From CAZAZQ01 sp964489705 (GTDB taxonomy: Bacteria > Zixibacteria > MSB-5A5 > GN15 > FEB-12): a stretch of 64,000 nucleotides of DNA. Every line of letters starts with the position of its first letter. Positions within the stretch are counted from its first letter, which is position 1. Below the pieces are notes generated by a model. That model did not search any database and had not been told where the DNA came from. It worked only from the letters and a program-made list of their open reading frames with translations. Positions 17,612-26,515 of the stretch are shown here, piece by piece. The stretch spans positions 124,001 through 188,000 of the forward strand of contig CAZAZQ010000002.1 of the NCBI GenBank assembly GCA_964489705.1. The letters run 5' to 3'. The position numbers and the translations under genes are program-made.

Positions 17612-18906
17612 TGATAGCACGCTATACGTTGCCGGAGATGGGGGCGCTCTGGACGGAGGAAAACAAGTTTCGCACCTGGTTGGAAGTTGAAGTCGAAGCG
17701 GCGCGGGCGATGGCGCGCTATAAAATCATTCCCCGCTCCGCTTTTACCGCCATCGAACAAAAAGCCGATTTTTCCGTTGAGCGAATCAATGAAATTGAAG
17801 AAGAAGTCAACCATGATGTCATTGCTTTTTTGACGTCGGTGGGCGAGTACGTCGGGGAAGAAGCCAAGTATCTTCACTACGGCATGACTTCATCCGATGT
17901 CCTCGACACTTCTTTGGGACTGCTGATGAAGCGTGCCGCCCACATAATCGATAAGAAATTGACGACGGCGCTGCGGACTATCAAATCCTTGGCGATGAAA
18001 TATAAGATGACTCCCTGCATCGGCAGGACACACGGCGTCTTGGCGGAGCCGACGACGGTCGGGTTAAAGTTTGCCCTCTGGTATACGGAGCTCAAGCGGG
18101 CGCAGGAACGCTTCCGCCACGCCGCCGAAGCGGTAGCGGTCGGCAAAATTTCCGGGGCAGTCGGGAATTTCGCCAATCTGGATCCCAAAATCGAAGCCGC
18201 TGTTTGCAAACGGTTGGGTTTGAAACCGGCGGAAGTGTCGACGCAGGTAGTGCAACGCGACCGACATGCTCATTTTATCACCTCGCTGGCGTTGATGGCA
18301 TCGTCACTTGAAAAGTTCGCTACCGAGATTCGCAACCTCCAGCGCACCGAAATCGGCGAGATGGCGGAAGGATTTACCAAAGGGCAAAAAGGCTCCTCCG
18401 CCATGCCCCACAAGAAAAATCCCATCACGGCGGAACGGATTACCGGTATTGCCCGGTTGCTGCGCGGTTACGCTCTCTCTGCGATGGAGAATATCCCCCT
18501 CTGGCACGAGCGGGACATCGCCCACTCTTCGGTGGAGCGGATTATCATCCCCGACAGCACCATCATCGCCGATTACGGGTTGCACAAGTTTATCGGTGTG
18601 CTCAAGGGGTTGGTCATCAATGAAAAACGGATGCTGGAGAATATCTACTTCCGCGGCGGTATTGTTTTTTCGCAGCGGTTGTTGCTCAAACTTGCCGGAC
18701 CGATGGGCTCACGGGACAAAGCCTACCGCTTGGTACAAAAACACGGACTTGCCGCCGTCGAGGGGAGAGGGAACTTTCGTGAGCTGGTGAAAAATGACAA
18801 AGAGATTCACCAGTACCTTTCCGATGCCGAAATCGACAGTTGCTTCGACCTTCGTTATTATACGAAACATGTGGACACTATCTTCAAGCGGGTGTTTGGA
18901 AGATGA
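17611..18906 (+). CDS. purB: Adenylosuccinate lyase
   Basis: A 431-residue member of the fumarase/aspartase superfamily. The signature loop GSSAMPHKKNPITAER, with the catalytic serine, is intact, and TSSDVLDTS and GRTHGVLAEPTT match the other active-site regions. It cleaves SAICAR and adenylosuccinate in purine synthesis. It overlaps talC by one base and psd by four (ATGA), which implies translational coupling. Two more purine genes (purS, purQ) lie three genes downstream. Confidence 0.96.
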   Translation: MIARYTLPEMGALWTEENKFRTWLEVEVEAARAMARYKIIPRSAFTAIEQKADFSVERINEIEEEVNHDVIAFLTSVGEYVGEEAKYLHYGMTSSDVLDTSLGLLMKRAAHIIDKKLTTALRTIKSLAMKYKMTPCIGRTHGVLAEPTTVGLKFALWYTELKRAQERFRHAAEAVAVGKISGAVGNFANLDPKIEAAVCKRLGLKPAEVSTQVVQRDRHAHFITSLALMASSLEKFATEIRNLQRTEIGEMAEGFTKGQKGSSAMPHKKNPITAERITGIARLLRGYALSAMENIPLWHERDIAHSSVERIIIPDSTIIADYGLHKFIGVLKGLVINEKRMLENIYFRGGIVFSQRLLLKLAGPMGSRDKAYRLVQKHGLAAVEGRGNFRELVKNDKEIHQYLSDAEIDSCFDLRYYTKHVDTIFKRVFGR

Positions 18907-19607
18907 TAGCACGTGAGGGCTTACCGTTTATCGTCATCGGGGTGGTCCTCACCTCGCTCTTTCTCTATGGCGCTCTTCGCTGGGACAACAAGCTCCTTTT
19001 TGCTCTGGTCGTCTTCTTTGGGGTGCTGACGCTCTTTACGACCTTTTTCTTCCGTGACCCGGAACGTCATATTGCCGTCGAACCGTACCAAGTGGTAGCA
19101 CCGGGGGATGGGAAAATCCTGAGCGTCGATACTTTGTCGAATCACTCTTTTATCGAAGGAGAAGCGATAAAGATTTCAATCTTCCTTTCGGTTTTCGATG
19201 TGCATATCAACCGCATCCCGGTTTCGGGTTACGTCTCTTTCGTTTCCTACAACCCCGGCAAGTTTTTCCCCGCTTTTCGAGACAAGGCGTCCGAGTACAA
19301 CGAACAAACGGAAATCGGAATTATCACCGAAAACAATCAACGCGTGGCGTTCAAACAAATTGCCGGCATTATCGCGCGCCGTATCGTTTGCCGCCTTCAC
19401 AAAGGAGATATGGTAACGGCGGGGGAGAAGTTCGGAATGATTCGTTTCGGCTCGCGGGTGGAGCTGTTTCTTCCCCCCGGCAGCGAGATTACCATCAAGC
19501 CGGGAGATAAGGTAAAGGGTGGCATGACGGTGGTGGGACGGCTCCCGGAGACCACCCCGCTGTCCGACAGCGTGCAAACCGCCGAAGGTGAAAATGTCGA
19601 GTTATAG
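18903..19607 (+). CDS. psd: Phosphatidylserine decarboxylase proenzyme
   Basis: A 234-residue short-form Psd. The ATG at 18903 overlaps the purB stop and opens a hydrophobic membrane anchor (PFIVIGVVLTSLFLYGAL). SIFLSVFDVHINRIP is family-typical. The self-cleavage site is Gly183-Ser184 in RFGSRVELF, giving a pyruvoyl-bearing alpha chain of about 51 residues. It makes phosphatidylethanolamine, using the product of the next gene, pssA, with which it overlaps; the pair forms a complete phosphatidylethanolamine branch. Confidence 0.94.
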   Translation: MIAREGLPFIVIGVVLTSLFLYGALRWDNKLLFALVVFFGVLTLFTTFFFRDPERHIAVEPYQVVAPGDGKILSVDTLSNHSFIEGEAIKISIFLSVFDVHINRIPVSGYVSFVSYNPGKFFPAFRDKASEYNEQTEIGIITENNQRVAFKQIAGIIARRIVCRLHKGDMVTAGEKFGMIRFGSRVELFLPPGSEITIKPGDKVKGGMTVVGRLPETTPLSDSVQTAEGENVEL

Positions 19608-20334
19608 AGGCATCATACCCGGCGTTTTCACGATGGGGAACGTGGTGTGCGGCTTCTTGGCGATTCTTTCCGCCTTCGAAGGGAATATCACGACCGCCTG
19701 TTGGTTTGTCATTTTAGCCGGTTTTCTCGACGCCCTCGACGGAAAAATCGCCCGCTTGAGCGGAGCGTCGTCGCAGTTCGGCATCGAGCTTGACTCGTTG
19801 GCGGACTTCCTTTCATTCGGCGTGGCACCGGCATTTTTGGTCTATTCGATAAAGCTCAATTCTTTGGGGAAGTGGGGCTGGGTCATCTCTGTTGTTTACA
19901 TCATGGCGTCCGCTTTCCGCTTGGCACGATTCAACCTCTTCGCCGATACGGAAGAAAAAAAGGATTTTCTCGGTTTGCCGGTACCGGCAGCGGCGGTGGC
20001 GTTGGTGTCGTTCATCATTTTCAGCTACCACGTGTGGGGAAGGTTGGAATACGGTGAGCTGATGATTTCCATGATTATCCTGTTCGCTTTCCTGATGATT
20101 TCTCAAGTCCGTTACGACAGTTTTCCCGAACGATTCGATAACCCGGCGACGCGGATAAAAATGGCGGGACTGACCGTCGCGGCGGTGGTGTTGGTTTTCA
20201 AACCGAGACTCTTGTTGTTTCCGTTTTTAGCAATATATATATTGTCGGGGATAGTAAGAGAAATATATCTCCTCTTTACCAAAGGAGTGGGAAAAGTTGC
20301 CAACCGGAGGAAGAAATTTGAGGACGAACTGTAA
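19594..20334 (+). CDS. pssA: CDP-diacylglycerol-serine O-phosphatidyltransferase
   Basis: A 246-residue integral membrane enzyme. The CDP-alcohol phosphotransferase motif is complete: DALDGKIAR followed by GIELDSLAD. It makes phosphatidylserine from CDP-diacylglycerol and serine, the substrate of the upstream Psd. The ATG at 19594 has GAAGG (19584-19588) at 5 nt spacing; an in-frame GTG at 19588 is possible but would overlap that site. The start lies inside psd (14-nt overlap). Several transmembrane helices are visible, including TMGNVVCGFLAILSAF. Confidence 0.94.
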   Translation: MSSYRGIIPGVFTMGNVVCGFLAILSAFEGNITTACWFVILAGFLDALDGKIARLSGASSQFGIELDSLADFLSFGVAPAFLVYSIKLNSLGKWGWVISVVYIMASAFRLARFNLFADTEEKKDFLGLPVPAAAVALVSFIIFSYHVWGRLEYGELMISMIILFAFLMISQVRYDSFPERFDNPATRIKMAGLTVAAVVLVFKPRLLLFPFLAIYILSGIVREIYLLFTKGVGKVANRRKKFEDEL

Positions 20335-20348
20335 CCGAGGAAAGGCAT

Positions 20349-20600
20349 ATGAGTGAGGCCCGCAAAGTAGTTGTGTATGTCCGATTGAAAGAAGGAGTTC
20401 TCGATCCGCAGGGGGTAACCATCCATAAGGCTCTCACCCAGATGGGTTACGATGATTTCCTTTCGGTTCGGTCGGGGAGATTCTTCGAGTTGGAAATCAA
20501 AGCGGATGCGACGGATATTGATAGGAAGATTCAGGACGTGTGCTCGAAGCTCTTGGCGAATCCGGTCATTGAAACTTTTACGGTGGAGAAACCGGAATGA
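20349..20600 (+). CDS. purS: Phosphoribosylformylglycinamidine synthase subunit PurS
   Basis: An 83-residue protein with PurS features (VYVRLKEGVLDPQGVTIHKAL, then GYDDFLSVRSGRFFELEI). It bridges PurQ and PurL in the FGAM synthase complex of bacteria with split enzymes. Its stop overlaps the purQ start by four bases. purL is not in the window. Confidence 0.95.
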   Translation: MSEARKVVVYVRLKEGVLDPQGVTIHKALTQMGYDDFLSVRSGRFFELEIKADATDIDRKIQDVCSKLLANPVIETFTVEKPE

Positions 20601-21310
20601 AATTCGGCGTCGTTACCTTTCCGGGGTCCAACTGCGATTATGACGCTTACGCAGCGGTCAAGCATGTCCTTCGGGAAGAGGTAAACTTCCTCTGGCACAA
20701 GTCGGAGGATTTGATGGGAAGCGACGTGATTATTCTCCCCGGCGGCTTTTCGTACGGGGATTACCTGCGCGCCGGTGCCATCGCGCGCTTTTCCCCGATT
20801 GTGAAGCAGGTGATACGATTTGCCCATTCTGGCGGGACGGTTATCGGTATTTGCAACGGCTTTCAAGTGCTGACGGAATGCGGTTTGCTCCCCGGCGCCT
20901 TGATGAGAAATTCTCACCTCCGCTTCAGTTGCAAACAAGTGTACCTGCGGGTGGAAAATACCGACACGCGTTTCACTCGGTCATGCCGACCGGGGGAAAT
21001 TTTGAAAATCCCTATTGCCCACAGCGACGGGAATTACTACCATTTCGATGAAGAGATAAAGAAGTTGGAAGACAAGGGGCAAGTCGTTTTTCGCTATGTC
21101 GACCGGGAAGGCAACGCGACGGCTGATGCCAATCCGAACGGCTCGCTTCATAACATAGCCGGTATCATCAACGAGCAGGGGAACGTTTTGGGCATGATGC
21201 CGCACCCGGAACGGGCGGTGGAGAAAATCCTCGGTTCGGTCGATGGATTAAAAGTATTCGATTCGATTCGAATGTTTCTTTCCTCGGGAACGTTGGTAGG
21301 TGGAAATTGA
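20597..21310 (+). CDS. purQ: Phosphoribosylformylglycinamidine synthase subunit PurQ
   Basis: A 237-residue class I glutamine amidotransferase. The nucleophile is Cys86 in VIGICNGFQVL, with His203 and Glu205 in MMPHPERAVE. The oxyanion loop PGGFSYGDYLRAG is intact. It supplies ammonia from glutamine to PurL for FGAM synthesis. It overlaps purS upstream and the next small gene downstream (TTGA). Confidence 0.96.
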   Translation: MKFGVVTFPGSNCDYDAYAAVKHVLREEVNFLWHKSEDLMGSDVIILPGGFSYGDYLRAGAIARFSPIVKQVIRFAHSGGTVIGICNGFQVLTECGLLPGALMRNSHLRFSCKQVYLRVENTDTRFTRSCRPGEILKIPIAHSDGNYYHFDEEIKKLEDKGQVVFRYVDREGNATADANPNGSLHNIAGIINEQGNVLGMMPHPERAVEKILGSVDGLKVFDSIRMFLSSGTLVGGN

Positions 21311-21573
21311 AAAGTAGAGAAGTGACATTTCTCATCATCGCCTTGTTGTTGGCGGCGATTATCGGCGGGTTGCTGGGAGATATCATCGGCACTTTCCTTC
21401 CCAACGGCGCCGCCAAGACGGTGTTTACCAAAAACCTCAAGGTCGGCTTCAACACGATTCAGGTCGACTTTTACGCCATTTCTTTTACGTTCGGCTTGAC
21501 CTTGAAGATAAACTTCATGTCGATGTTGATGGTATTATTAGTGATTGTCTACCTGAGATGGTGGTATCTATAA
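21307..21573 (+). CDS. Small two-helix membrane protein (DUF4321-like)
   Basis: An 88-residue protein with a TTG start that overlaps the purQ stop (TTGA). Two hydrophobic helices (VTFLIIALLLAAIIGGLLGDIIG and MSMLMVLLVIVYLRW) flank a short loop. The pattern of an N-terminal glycine-rich helix, a middle FGLTLKINF and a C-terminal helix recalls DUF4321 proteins, but this is recalled from memory. Function is unknown. Position between purQ and tatA suggests only co-transcription. Confidence 0.7.
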   Translation: MKSREVTFLIIALLLAAIIGGLLGDIIGTFLPNGAAKTVFTKNLKVGFNTIQVDFYAISFTFGLTLKINFMSMLMVLLVIVYLRWWYL

Positions 21574-21600
21574 AAATGTGAAACCCGCAGGAGGTCTGTT

Positions 21601-21834
21601 ATGTTTGGCATGGGCTGGCCGGAGTTACTGCTCATCTTCGTTGCGATTCTTCTTTTGTTCGGAGCAAAACGCCTTCCTGAAATCGCCCAAGGACTGGGCA
21701 AAGGGATAAAAGAGTTTCGCAAGGCGATGAAAGAAACGACGGAAGACTTGAAGAATTCCATTGATGTGGAATCCGACGACAAGACTGAAAGTGGGGAGAA
21801 GACAAAACACAACGACGAAAAGAAAAAATCCTAA
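21601..21834 (+). CDS. tatA: Sec-independent protein translocase subunit TatA/TatE
   Basis: A 77-residue protein with a strong AGGAGG site upstream. It has a short N-terminal transmembrane helix (PELLLIFVAILLLFG), the FGxKRLPE hinge and an amphipathic helix (IAQGLGKGIKEFRKAM), then a charged tail. It forms the pore element of the Tat system for folded proteins. tatC is not in the window. Confidence 0.94.
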   Translation: MFGMGWPELLLIFVAILLLFGAKRLPEIAQGLGKGIKEFRKAMKETTEDLKNSIDVESDDKTESGEKTKHNDEKKKS

Positions 21835-21858
21835 CCGCAAAAACACGACGAAGAAACG

Positions 21859-22314
21859 GTGAACAATAACTTTACCAAACAAGATATCGAGAAAATCGCC
21901 GCCATCATCGGGGCGCAGGACGTCTCGTTCCACACCGACCACTACCGCTTGAAGGTGGACAACCGAGAAGAAAAACGCGCTCTCTCACTTGAAATCTATC
22001 CGGAAACCAAGCTGGGGAAATCCCGCGGCGTTTTAATCGTGGTTTACACGGGCAACTCGCATCTTCAATTGCACAATTGTACCGGCTACGTGGTGTCGGA
22101 GGAATTGGGCGAGGTGACTTTTGTTGCCGAAAGCAGCGATCGCCTCTCCGGGTTGGTAGTGGAAAAAGGAGCCTCCTGCTCGATGTATGCCGCCATCAAT
22201 CGCGAATTGATTTCTTCGGATTTCACGCAACTGGGAGTGGAGGTTATGCTCTCGGGGGTGGCGCTTTCCCTGGCGGAAGAAATCCTCTCTTCCGACGAAG
22301 AGAAGAAGGAATAG
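21859..22314 (+). CDS. Conserved-looking hypothetical protein
   Basis: A 151-residue soluble protein with a GTG start, 24 nt after tatA. No transmembrane segment or signal peptide is present. The middle is beta-rich (RGVLIVVYTGNSHLQLHNCTGYVVSEELGEVTFV) and the ends are acidic. I do not recognise a family. It is probably the last gene of the housekeeping run, as a terminator follows. Confidence 0.7.
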   Translation: MNNNFTKQDIEKIAAIIGAQDVSFHTDHYRLKVDNREEKRALSLEIYPETKLGKSRGVLIVVYTGNSHLQLHNCTGYVVSEELGEVTFVAESSDRLSGLVVEKGASCSMYAAINRELISSDFTQLGVEVMLSGVALSLAEEILSSDEEKKE

Positions 22315-22378
22315 GGCGGTACCTTTCCGGCGCTTGTCTCAGTGTGAAATTCTTTGGAATTGGGCGGGTCAAAAAGTA

Positions 22379-22411
22379 CGGCTGAACCTGTTGAGGTTCA
22401 GCCGCTTTCTT
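22379..22411. terminator. Bidirectional terminator between convergent operons
   Basis: A 10-bp stem (CGGCTGAACC 22379-22388 with GGTTCAGCCG 22395-22404) and a TGTTGA loop are followed by CTTTCTT on the plus strand; on the minus strand the same stem is followed by TACTTTTTG. It serves both the housekeeping run and the kinase operon. Confidence 0.85.
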
Positions 22412-22451
22412 ACGATAGATACCGTTCCCGAAAACAGGAGTGATTTTTCCT

Positions 22452-24947
22452 TTATCCTTTCGCTGCAAACGACTCCACAAAATCACCCAGCGCGTTGGCA
22501 ATCTCTTTGGCGTGCTGATACCGTTCGTTCGGATCCTTCTTGAGTGCCCGCATGATAATATGGTCGAACAGCAACGGGATTTGCGGATTGATATTCGACG
22601 GTTTGTCCGGTTCCATGTTGATAATCGAATAAATTAATGAAGTGATGTTCTCACCGCGGAAGGGCCGACGTCCGATGAGCATTTCATACATGACCACCCC
22701 CAGGGAGAAAATGTCGGCTCGATGGTCGGTCGGCAGTCCTTTCAATTGTTCGGGGGAGATGTAGTTCGGGGTTCCCATGGCGATACCGGTTTTGGTCATG
22801 GAACTGGAGTCAATGCGGGCGATGCCGTAATCCATCACTTTCACGCGGTAGTCTTTGAGAATCATGATATTCGCCGGTTTGATGTCGCGGTGGACGATAC
22901 CTTGATTGTGCGCATAGTCCAAGGCGTTGCAGATTTGAATGATAATCTCGGCAATAATCCGGTAGTTGAATTTCACTTTTTTCTTTATCAAATCTTCCAA
23001 GGTTTGCCCTTCCAAGTACTCCATGGCGATGTACTGGAGGTGACCCTCGGAGCCGACGTCATAGATAGTGACAATGTTCGGATGCGAAAGTTTACCTGCC
23101 GCTTGGGCTTCGCGGTGGAGGCGTTCTTTCAGTTCGCTTTCTTCTTGCGGGTCGGTGACAAAATCGAGCCGAATGGTCTTCAGCGCTACGGGTCGATTGA
23201 TAGCCGGGTCGATACCCTTGTAGACCAGTCCCATCGCGCCTTTCCCCAAAATGCCGGTGACTTGGTACCGTCCGAGGTGTTCGATGGTCTGCGCTTGAGA
23301 GGAAGCCTCTATCCCGCCGGAGCCGGGCGAGGGGGTATCATTCATTCGTTGTTGCTGCTGCATTTGTCCGGTATTGCCGGGAGTGATAATCTCCGGTTGG
23401 GACGAAGAGGTTTTTTCCGGCTCGAAACGCGGAGGGTGCTCTTCTTTGGGTGGGGGAGGAGGTGGTTGCTCGGCGCTGATTTCAGGCGTGGCGACGGTAG
23501 CTTCCGTTTCCCCTTCGTCAATGTTAATCGCCTGATGATCTTCAGGGAAGTTCTCCAGCGCTTCCAGGGTGGTGGTTTCTTGGTTTTCCGGGTCGTTTTC
23601 CGAAGCCTTTATCTCTCGAACGACTACCTGCTTTTCCTCTTCGCTCGTATCCGTTGCCTTGGGCACTTCGACCTTGGGCAGTTTCTTCTTCTTAAGAATA
23701 GATTTTTTCTCTTCACCTTCCACTCTGAGGAATTGCGAATCCAGCAGCGGCGCCGCTAACAAGAACAGGAACAGCTCCAAAGCGATGTAAATCGTTTCCG
23801 GGATAATGCGGAACGAGCTGAAAAGGAAGTAGTTGACGTTGACTAAAATAACGAAGCCGACCACCAGCACTATCAATCGGTGCAGTAGCGAAATTTGAGG
23901 CATGAAAAAAGCACACAAGCCGCCGACGGCAAAAAGAATCAGCATGATAAGCAACGGATGCTTGTTGTTGAGAAGGAAGTTGTCGTTGATAATGTTTTCC
24001 ATGATGGTCGCTTTAATCATGGCTTTAGACATATCTTTTTGCACCGGTGTGGTGAACGTTTCCAACTCGGAAAAATCGTCAACCGCCACCAGAATCAGCT
24101 TGTTTTTAAGTCTGGCAAAATCGAAGCCTTCTCCCAATACATCCGCCGCAGAGTAGTTGGCAAACGCATTCCCCTTGAGGTAAGAAATAAAGTAGTTACT
24201 GTGCTCATCAATCGGCACCTTCCGTTTGGTGCCCAGTTGGATTTCTTTCCCTTCAATGACTTTGATTTGATCCGGCTGGATACCGAGGTACACGGCCGAC
24301 GCCAAGAGGGAAAGGGAAGGATAGTAATATCCTTCGTAATTCATGATAAGCGCTTGATGACGCAGGATACGGTCGTTATCCGGCATTGTATATTCAAAGC
24401 CGAGATACGGCTTACTCTCCAGAATCTTTTCCGCGGGGAGGAAGACCTTACGTACCAAAAGGCTCGACTTTTCATCCATCAGTCCCAGCGGGTTGTCAAC
24501 GGTAACGGAGTTGTTGAATAAATATTCGGGGTTGCTGGTCTTGTTGCTCCGGAAGGAAGCGAGGGCGATGTCGTAGGGAATAATAACGTTGTTAATCCAC
24601 GTCAACTGTCCGGCTAAGATGGACGTATAACCGGCGGAATCCTGAGCGGCGTTTTCGTTGAGCTCGAAATTGACGGCAATCGCTTTCGGTTCCGCACTGG
24701 CGACAGCTGCCAGCAAGTCGGCGATAATGTCTCTATTCCAGGGCCAACTGCCGTACTCATCCTGTGCTCTGCCGTCGATGGTCACCAACGCCACGTTGGG
24801 ACGGACGCCTTCCGGTGCCGTCACCCGACAGAGGAAATCATCCAACGACTGTTGGAGATGGTTCAAAGGACCGAAGTCGTTGGCGTACAGGATGACCACC
24901 AAAAACGATATCAGGAGAAACAAGATATACGATGAATATTTACTCAT
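22452..24947 (-). CDS. CHASE2-domain Ser/Thr protein kinase
   Basis: An 831-residue membrane receptor kinase. An N-terminal signal-anchor helix precedes an extracytoplasmic CHASE2 domain (to about residue 330, with VALVTIDGRAQDEYGSWPW). Three close transmembrane helices (about 335-400) follow, then a 150-residue acidic and proline-rich linker, then a Hanks-type kinase from about residue 560. Kinase motifs are intact: GKGAMGLVYKG (P-loop), the VALKT lysine, HRDIKPANIMI (catalytic loop), DYGIARI in place of DFG, and GTPNYISPEQLKG. The DYG variant keeps the metal-binding Asp. CHASE2 is a sensor of unknown ligand. It is the last gene of an operon with a phosphoesterase and an FHA protein. Confidence 0.93.
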   Translation of the reverse strand: MSKYSSYILFLLISFLVVILYANDFGPLNHLQQSLDDFLCRVTAPEGVRPNVALVTIDGRAQDEYGSWPWNRDIIADLLAAVASAEPKAIAVNFELNENAAQDSAGYTSILAGQLTWINNVIIPYDIALASFRSNKTSNPEYLFNNSVTVDNPLGLMDEKSSLLVRKVFLPAEKILESKPYLGFEYTMPDNDRILRHQALIMNYEGYYYPSLSLLASAVYLGIQPDQIKVIEGKEIQLGTKRKVPIDEHSNYFISYLKGNAFANYSAADVLGEGFDFARLKNKLILVAVDDFSELETFTTPVQKDMSKAMIKATIMENIINDNFLLNNKHPLLIMLILFAVGGLCAFFMPQISLLHRLIVLVVGFVILVNVNYFLFSSFRIIPETIYIALELFLFLLAAPLLDSQFLRVEGEEKKSILKKKKLPKVEVPKATDTSEEEKQVVVREIKASENDPENQETTTLEALENFPEDHQAINIDEGETEATVATPEISAEQPPPPPPKEEHPPRFEPEKTSSSQPEIITPGNTGQMQQQQRMNDTPSPGSGGIEASSQAQTIEHLGRYQVTGILGKGAMGLVYKGIDPAINRPVALKTIRLDFVTDPQEESELKERLHREAQAAGKLSHPNIVTIYDVGSEGHLQYIAMEYLEGQTLEDLIKKKVKFNYRIIAEIIIQICNALDYAHNQGIVHRDIKPANIMILKDYRVKVMDYGIARIDSSSMTKTGIAMGTPNYISPEQLKGLPTDHRADIFSLGVVMYEMLIGRRPFRGENITSLIYSIINMEPDKPSNINPQIPLLFDHIIMRALKKDPNERYQHAKEIANALGDFVESFAAKG

Positions 24948-24959
24948 AACCGCCTCGTC

Positions 24960-25688
24960 TTATCGGCCTACAGCCAACCGATCGATGAGCATTTCGGGAA
25001 GCTGGGCTTTTGCCATTTTTTGTTGGGTCGTCTTGATGTCATATTCAACTCGTCGATAAAGTGCTTCGTTTTCCGCAGTGTCATAGATGACATAGCAGGC
25101 TCGAGGGTCGTTGTCCCGCGGTTGACCCACCGAACCGATGTTGATAAGGTACCGGCTTTCCGTGTCCGGCAGGAACGAGTGCCCCGCTCGTTCTCTGGGA
25201 AGGTGTCCTTCCTTTTCCGAGTATATCAACGGGATATGGGAATGCCCATGAAAGCAAAGACGCTGTTGCAGGTGTTCGAACGCTACGGCGGCTTCTTCGG
25301 GACTAAGGATGTAATGCCAGCGCTTCGGTTCATACGGAGAAGAGTGGACGAAATACATATCCCCCTCCGTATAGTCCATACGGAACGTCGAGATGATAGC
25401 GATTTCTTCGTCGGTAAGCTGGTTCCTCGTCCATTCGGAAGACACCTTGGCAACGTGGGTATAGCCTTTGGTTGATTCCATGCCTAAAATAACATACTCA
25501 TGGTTTCCCATGATTTTTACTTCACAATACGTATTGACCAAATCCAAACATGCTGACGGTTCGCTGCCGTAACCGATAACATCGCCGAGGCAGTAGATTT
25601 TGTCAGCCTTCTGGCTGACGATATCCCGCAACACGGCGGTCAATGCCTCGAGGTTGCCGTGAATGTCCGATAATAACGCAAGTTTCAT
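24960..25688 (-). CDS. Calcineurin-like metallophosphoesterase
   Basis: A 242-residue enzyme with the five metallophosphoesterase blocks in order: SDIHGN, CLGDVIGYG, GNHEY, a His in FVHSSPYEP and GHSH. It resembles the YfcE/ApaH-like bacterial group. The ATG directly abuts the stop of the FHA gene (TAAATG), and the kinase starts 12 nt after its end. It may remove phosphate from kinase or FHA-bound targets, but nucleotide or phosphodiester substrates are just as likely for this family; that role is inference from context. Confidence 0.88.
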   Translation of the reverse strand: MKLALLSDIHGNLEALTAVLRDIVSQKADKIYCLGDVIGYGSEPSACLDLVNTYCEVKIMGNHEYVILGMESTKGYTHVAKVSSEWTRNQLTDEEIAIISTFRMDYTEGDMYFVHSSPYEPKRWHYILSPEEAAVAFEHLQQRLCFHGHSHIPLIYSEKEGHLPRERAGHSFLPDTESRYLINIGSVGQPRDNDPRACYVIYDTAENEALYRRVEYDIKTTQQKMAKAQLPEMLIDRLAVGR

Positions 25689-26384
25689 TTAGCGCTTTCC
25701 CTCAATGAATTTATAGGTGCTTTTTCCAACTGTGATAAGGTCACCGTTTTTCAAAATGACCCGATCGATGGCTTCGCCGTTCACTTTGGTTTTTCCGCGC
25801 TTCCCGAGATTCACCAGCGCAAATTCGCCGTTTTCCTTGGAGATTTTGGCTTGAATCCCGGACAGGAAGAACCCTTTGGCACGGACGTGAACGAACTTCG
25901 CCTTGCCGATGGTGGTAACGTCTCTATCCAAGCGATATTCCGAGAAATCCGTGTTTTCTTCTCCGACCAAGAGCGAACCGCCGTATTTGGCAATCATCTC
26001 TTTTTCTTTTTTGTCGTTTTCGATAAGTTTTTTCTGACGCTTGGTTTTGAGCACCATCGTGCCGTCGAAATTGGCACCGTCGTCGTTCTTTTGAGAGGCT
26101 TGGGAATGGTAAATAAGGGTGTATTTCCCGATGGTTATGACATCTTCATCCCGAAGGACTTCTTCGGTAATCTTACGGTTGTTTACGAACGTCCCGTTGA
26201 GAGATTCGTTGTCGATGACAACCGCAGCGTTGTTGTTGAATTCGATGGTGGCATGTTTTCGTGAAACCCCACGATTCTCCAGGACGATGTCATTATCGTT
26301 GGTGCGGCCGATGGAGATCCGCTTTTTCTCCGTCACCACACGCTCAATGACCTTGTCCTCATATTTTACTGTGATTTCCGGCAT
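25689..26384 (-). CDS. FHA-domain protein (two FHA-like folds)
   Basis: A 231-residue soluble protein. The first FHA domain (about residues 20-92) has all phosphothreonine-binding features: SIGRTNDNDIVL, the SRKH turn and ESLNGTFVNN. A lysine-rich linker follows. The second half (about 135-231) looks like another FHA fold (TIGKAKFVHVRAK... KTKVNGEAI) but lacks the Arg and Ser-Arg-x-His residues, so it may not bind phosphopeptides. AAAGGA precedes the ATG. It is first in the cassette with a phosphoesterase and a Ser/Thr kinase, and is a plausible kinase substrate or adaptor. Confidence 0.9.
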   Translation of the reverse strand: MPEITVKYEDKVIERVVTEKKRISIGRTNDNDIVLENRGVSRKHATIEFNNNAAVVIDNESLNGTFVNNRKITEEVLRDEDVITIGKYTLIYHSQASQKNDDGANFDGTMVLKTKRQKKLIENDKKEKEMIAKYGGSLLVGEENTDFSEYRLDRDVTTIGKAKFVHVRAKGFFLSGIQAKISKENGEFALVNLGKRGKTKVNGEAIDRVILKNGDLITVGKSTYKFIEGKR

Positions 26385-26480
26385 GGGTGGTTCCTTTCAC
26401 AATCAGCATACTTTATACTCTGGCATTCACCACGATCTTTTTCATTTTTCCTCCCTTGTATCGGCATGTTTCCCTACGGC

Positions 26481-26509
26481 TTGTCATATGATACAAGGTC
26501 AGTTATATT
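26481..26509 (+). promoter_or_regulatory. dusB promoter with leaderless spacing
   Basis: TTGTCA (26481-26486), a 17-nt spacer and TATATT (26504-26509). The dusB ATG at 26516 lies 6 nt after the -10, so the first transcribed base would be at or beside the A of the ATG. Confidence 0.7.
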
Positions 26510-26515
26510 GTCGGC

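Noticed and set aside
22722..23759. 345-codon open frame on the plus strand inside the kinase gene
   Set aside because: It is fully antisense to a protein with intact kinase and CHASE2 motifs, and its translation shows no motif or ribosome-binding site.
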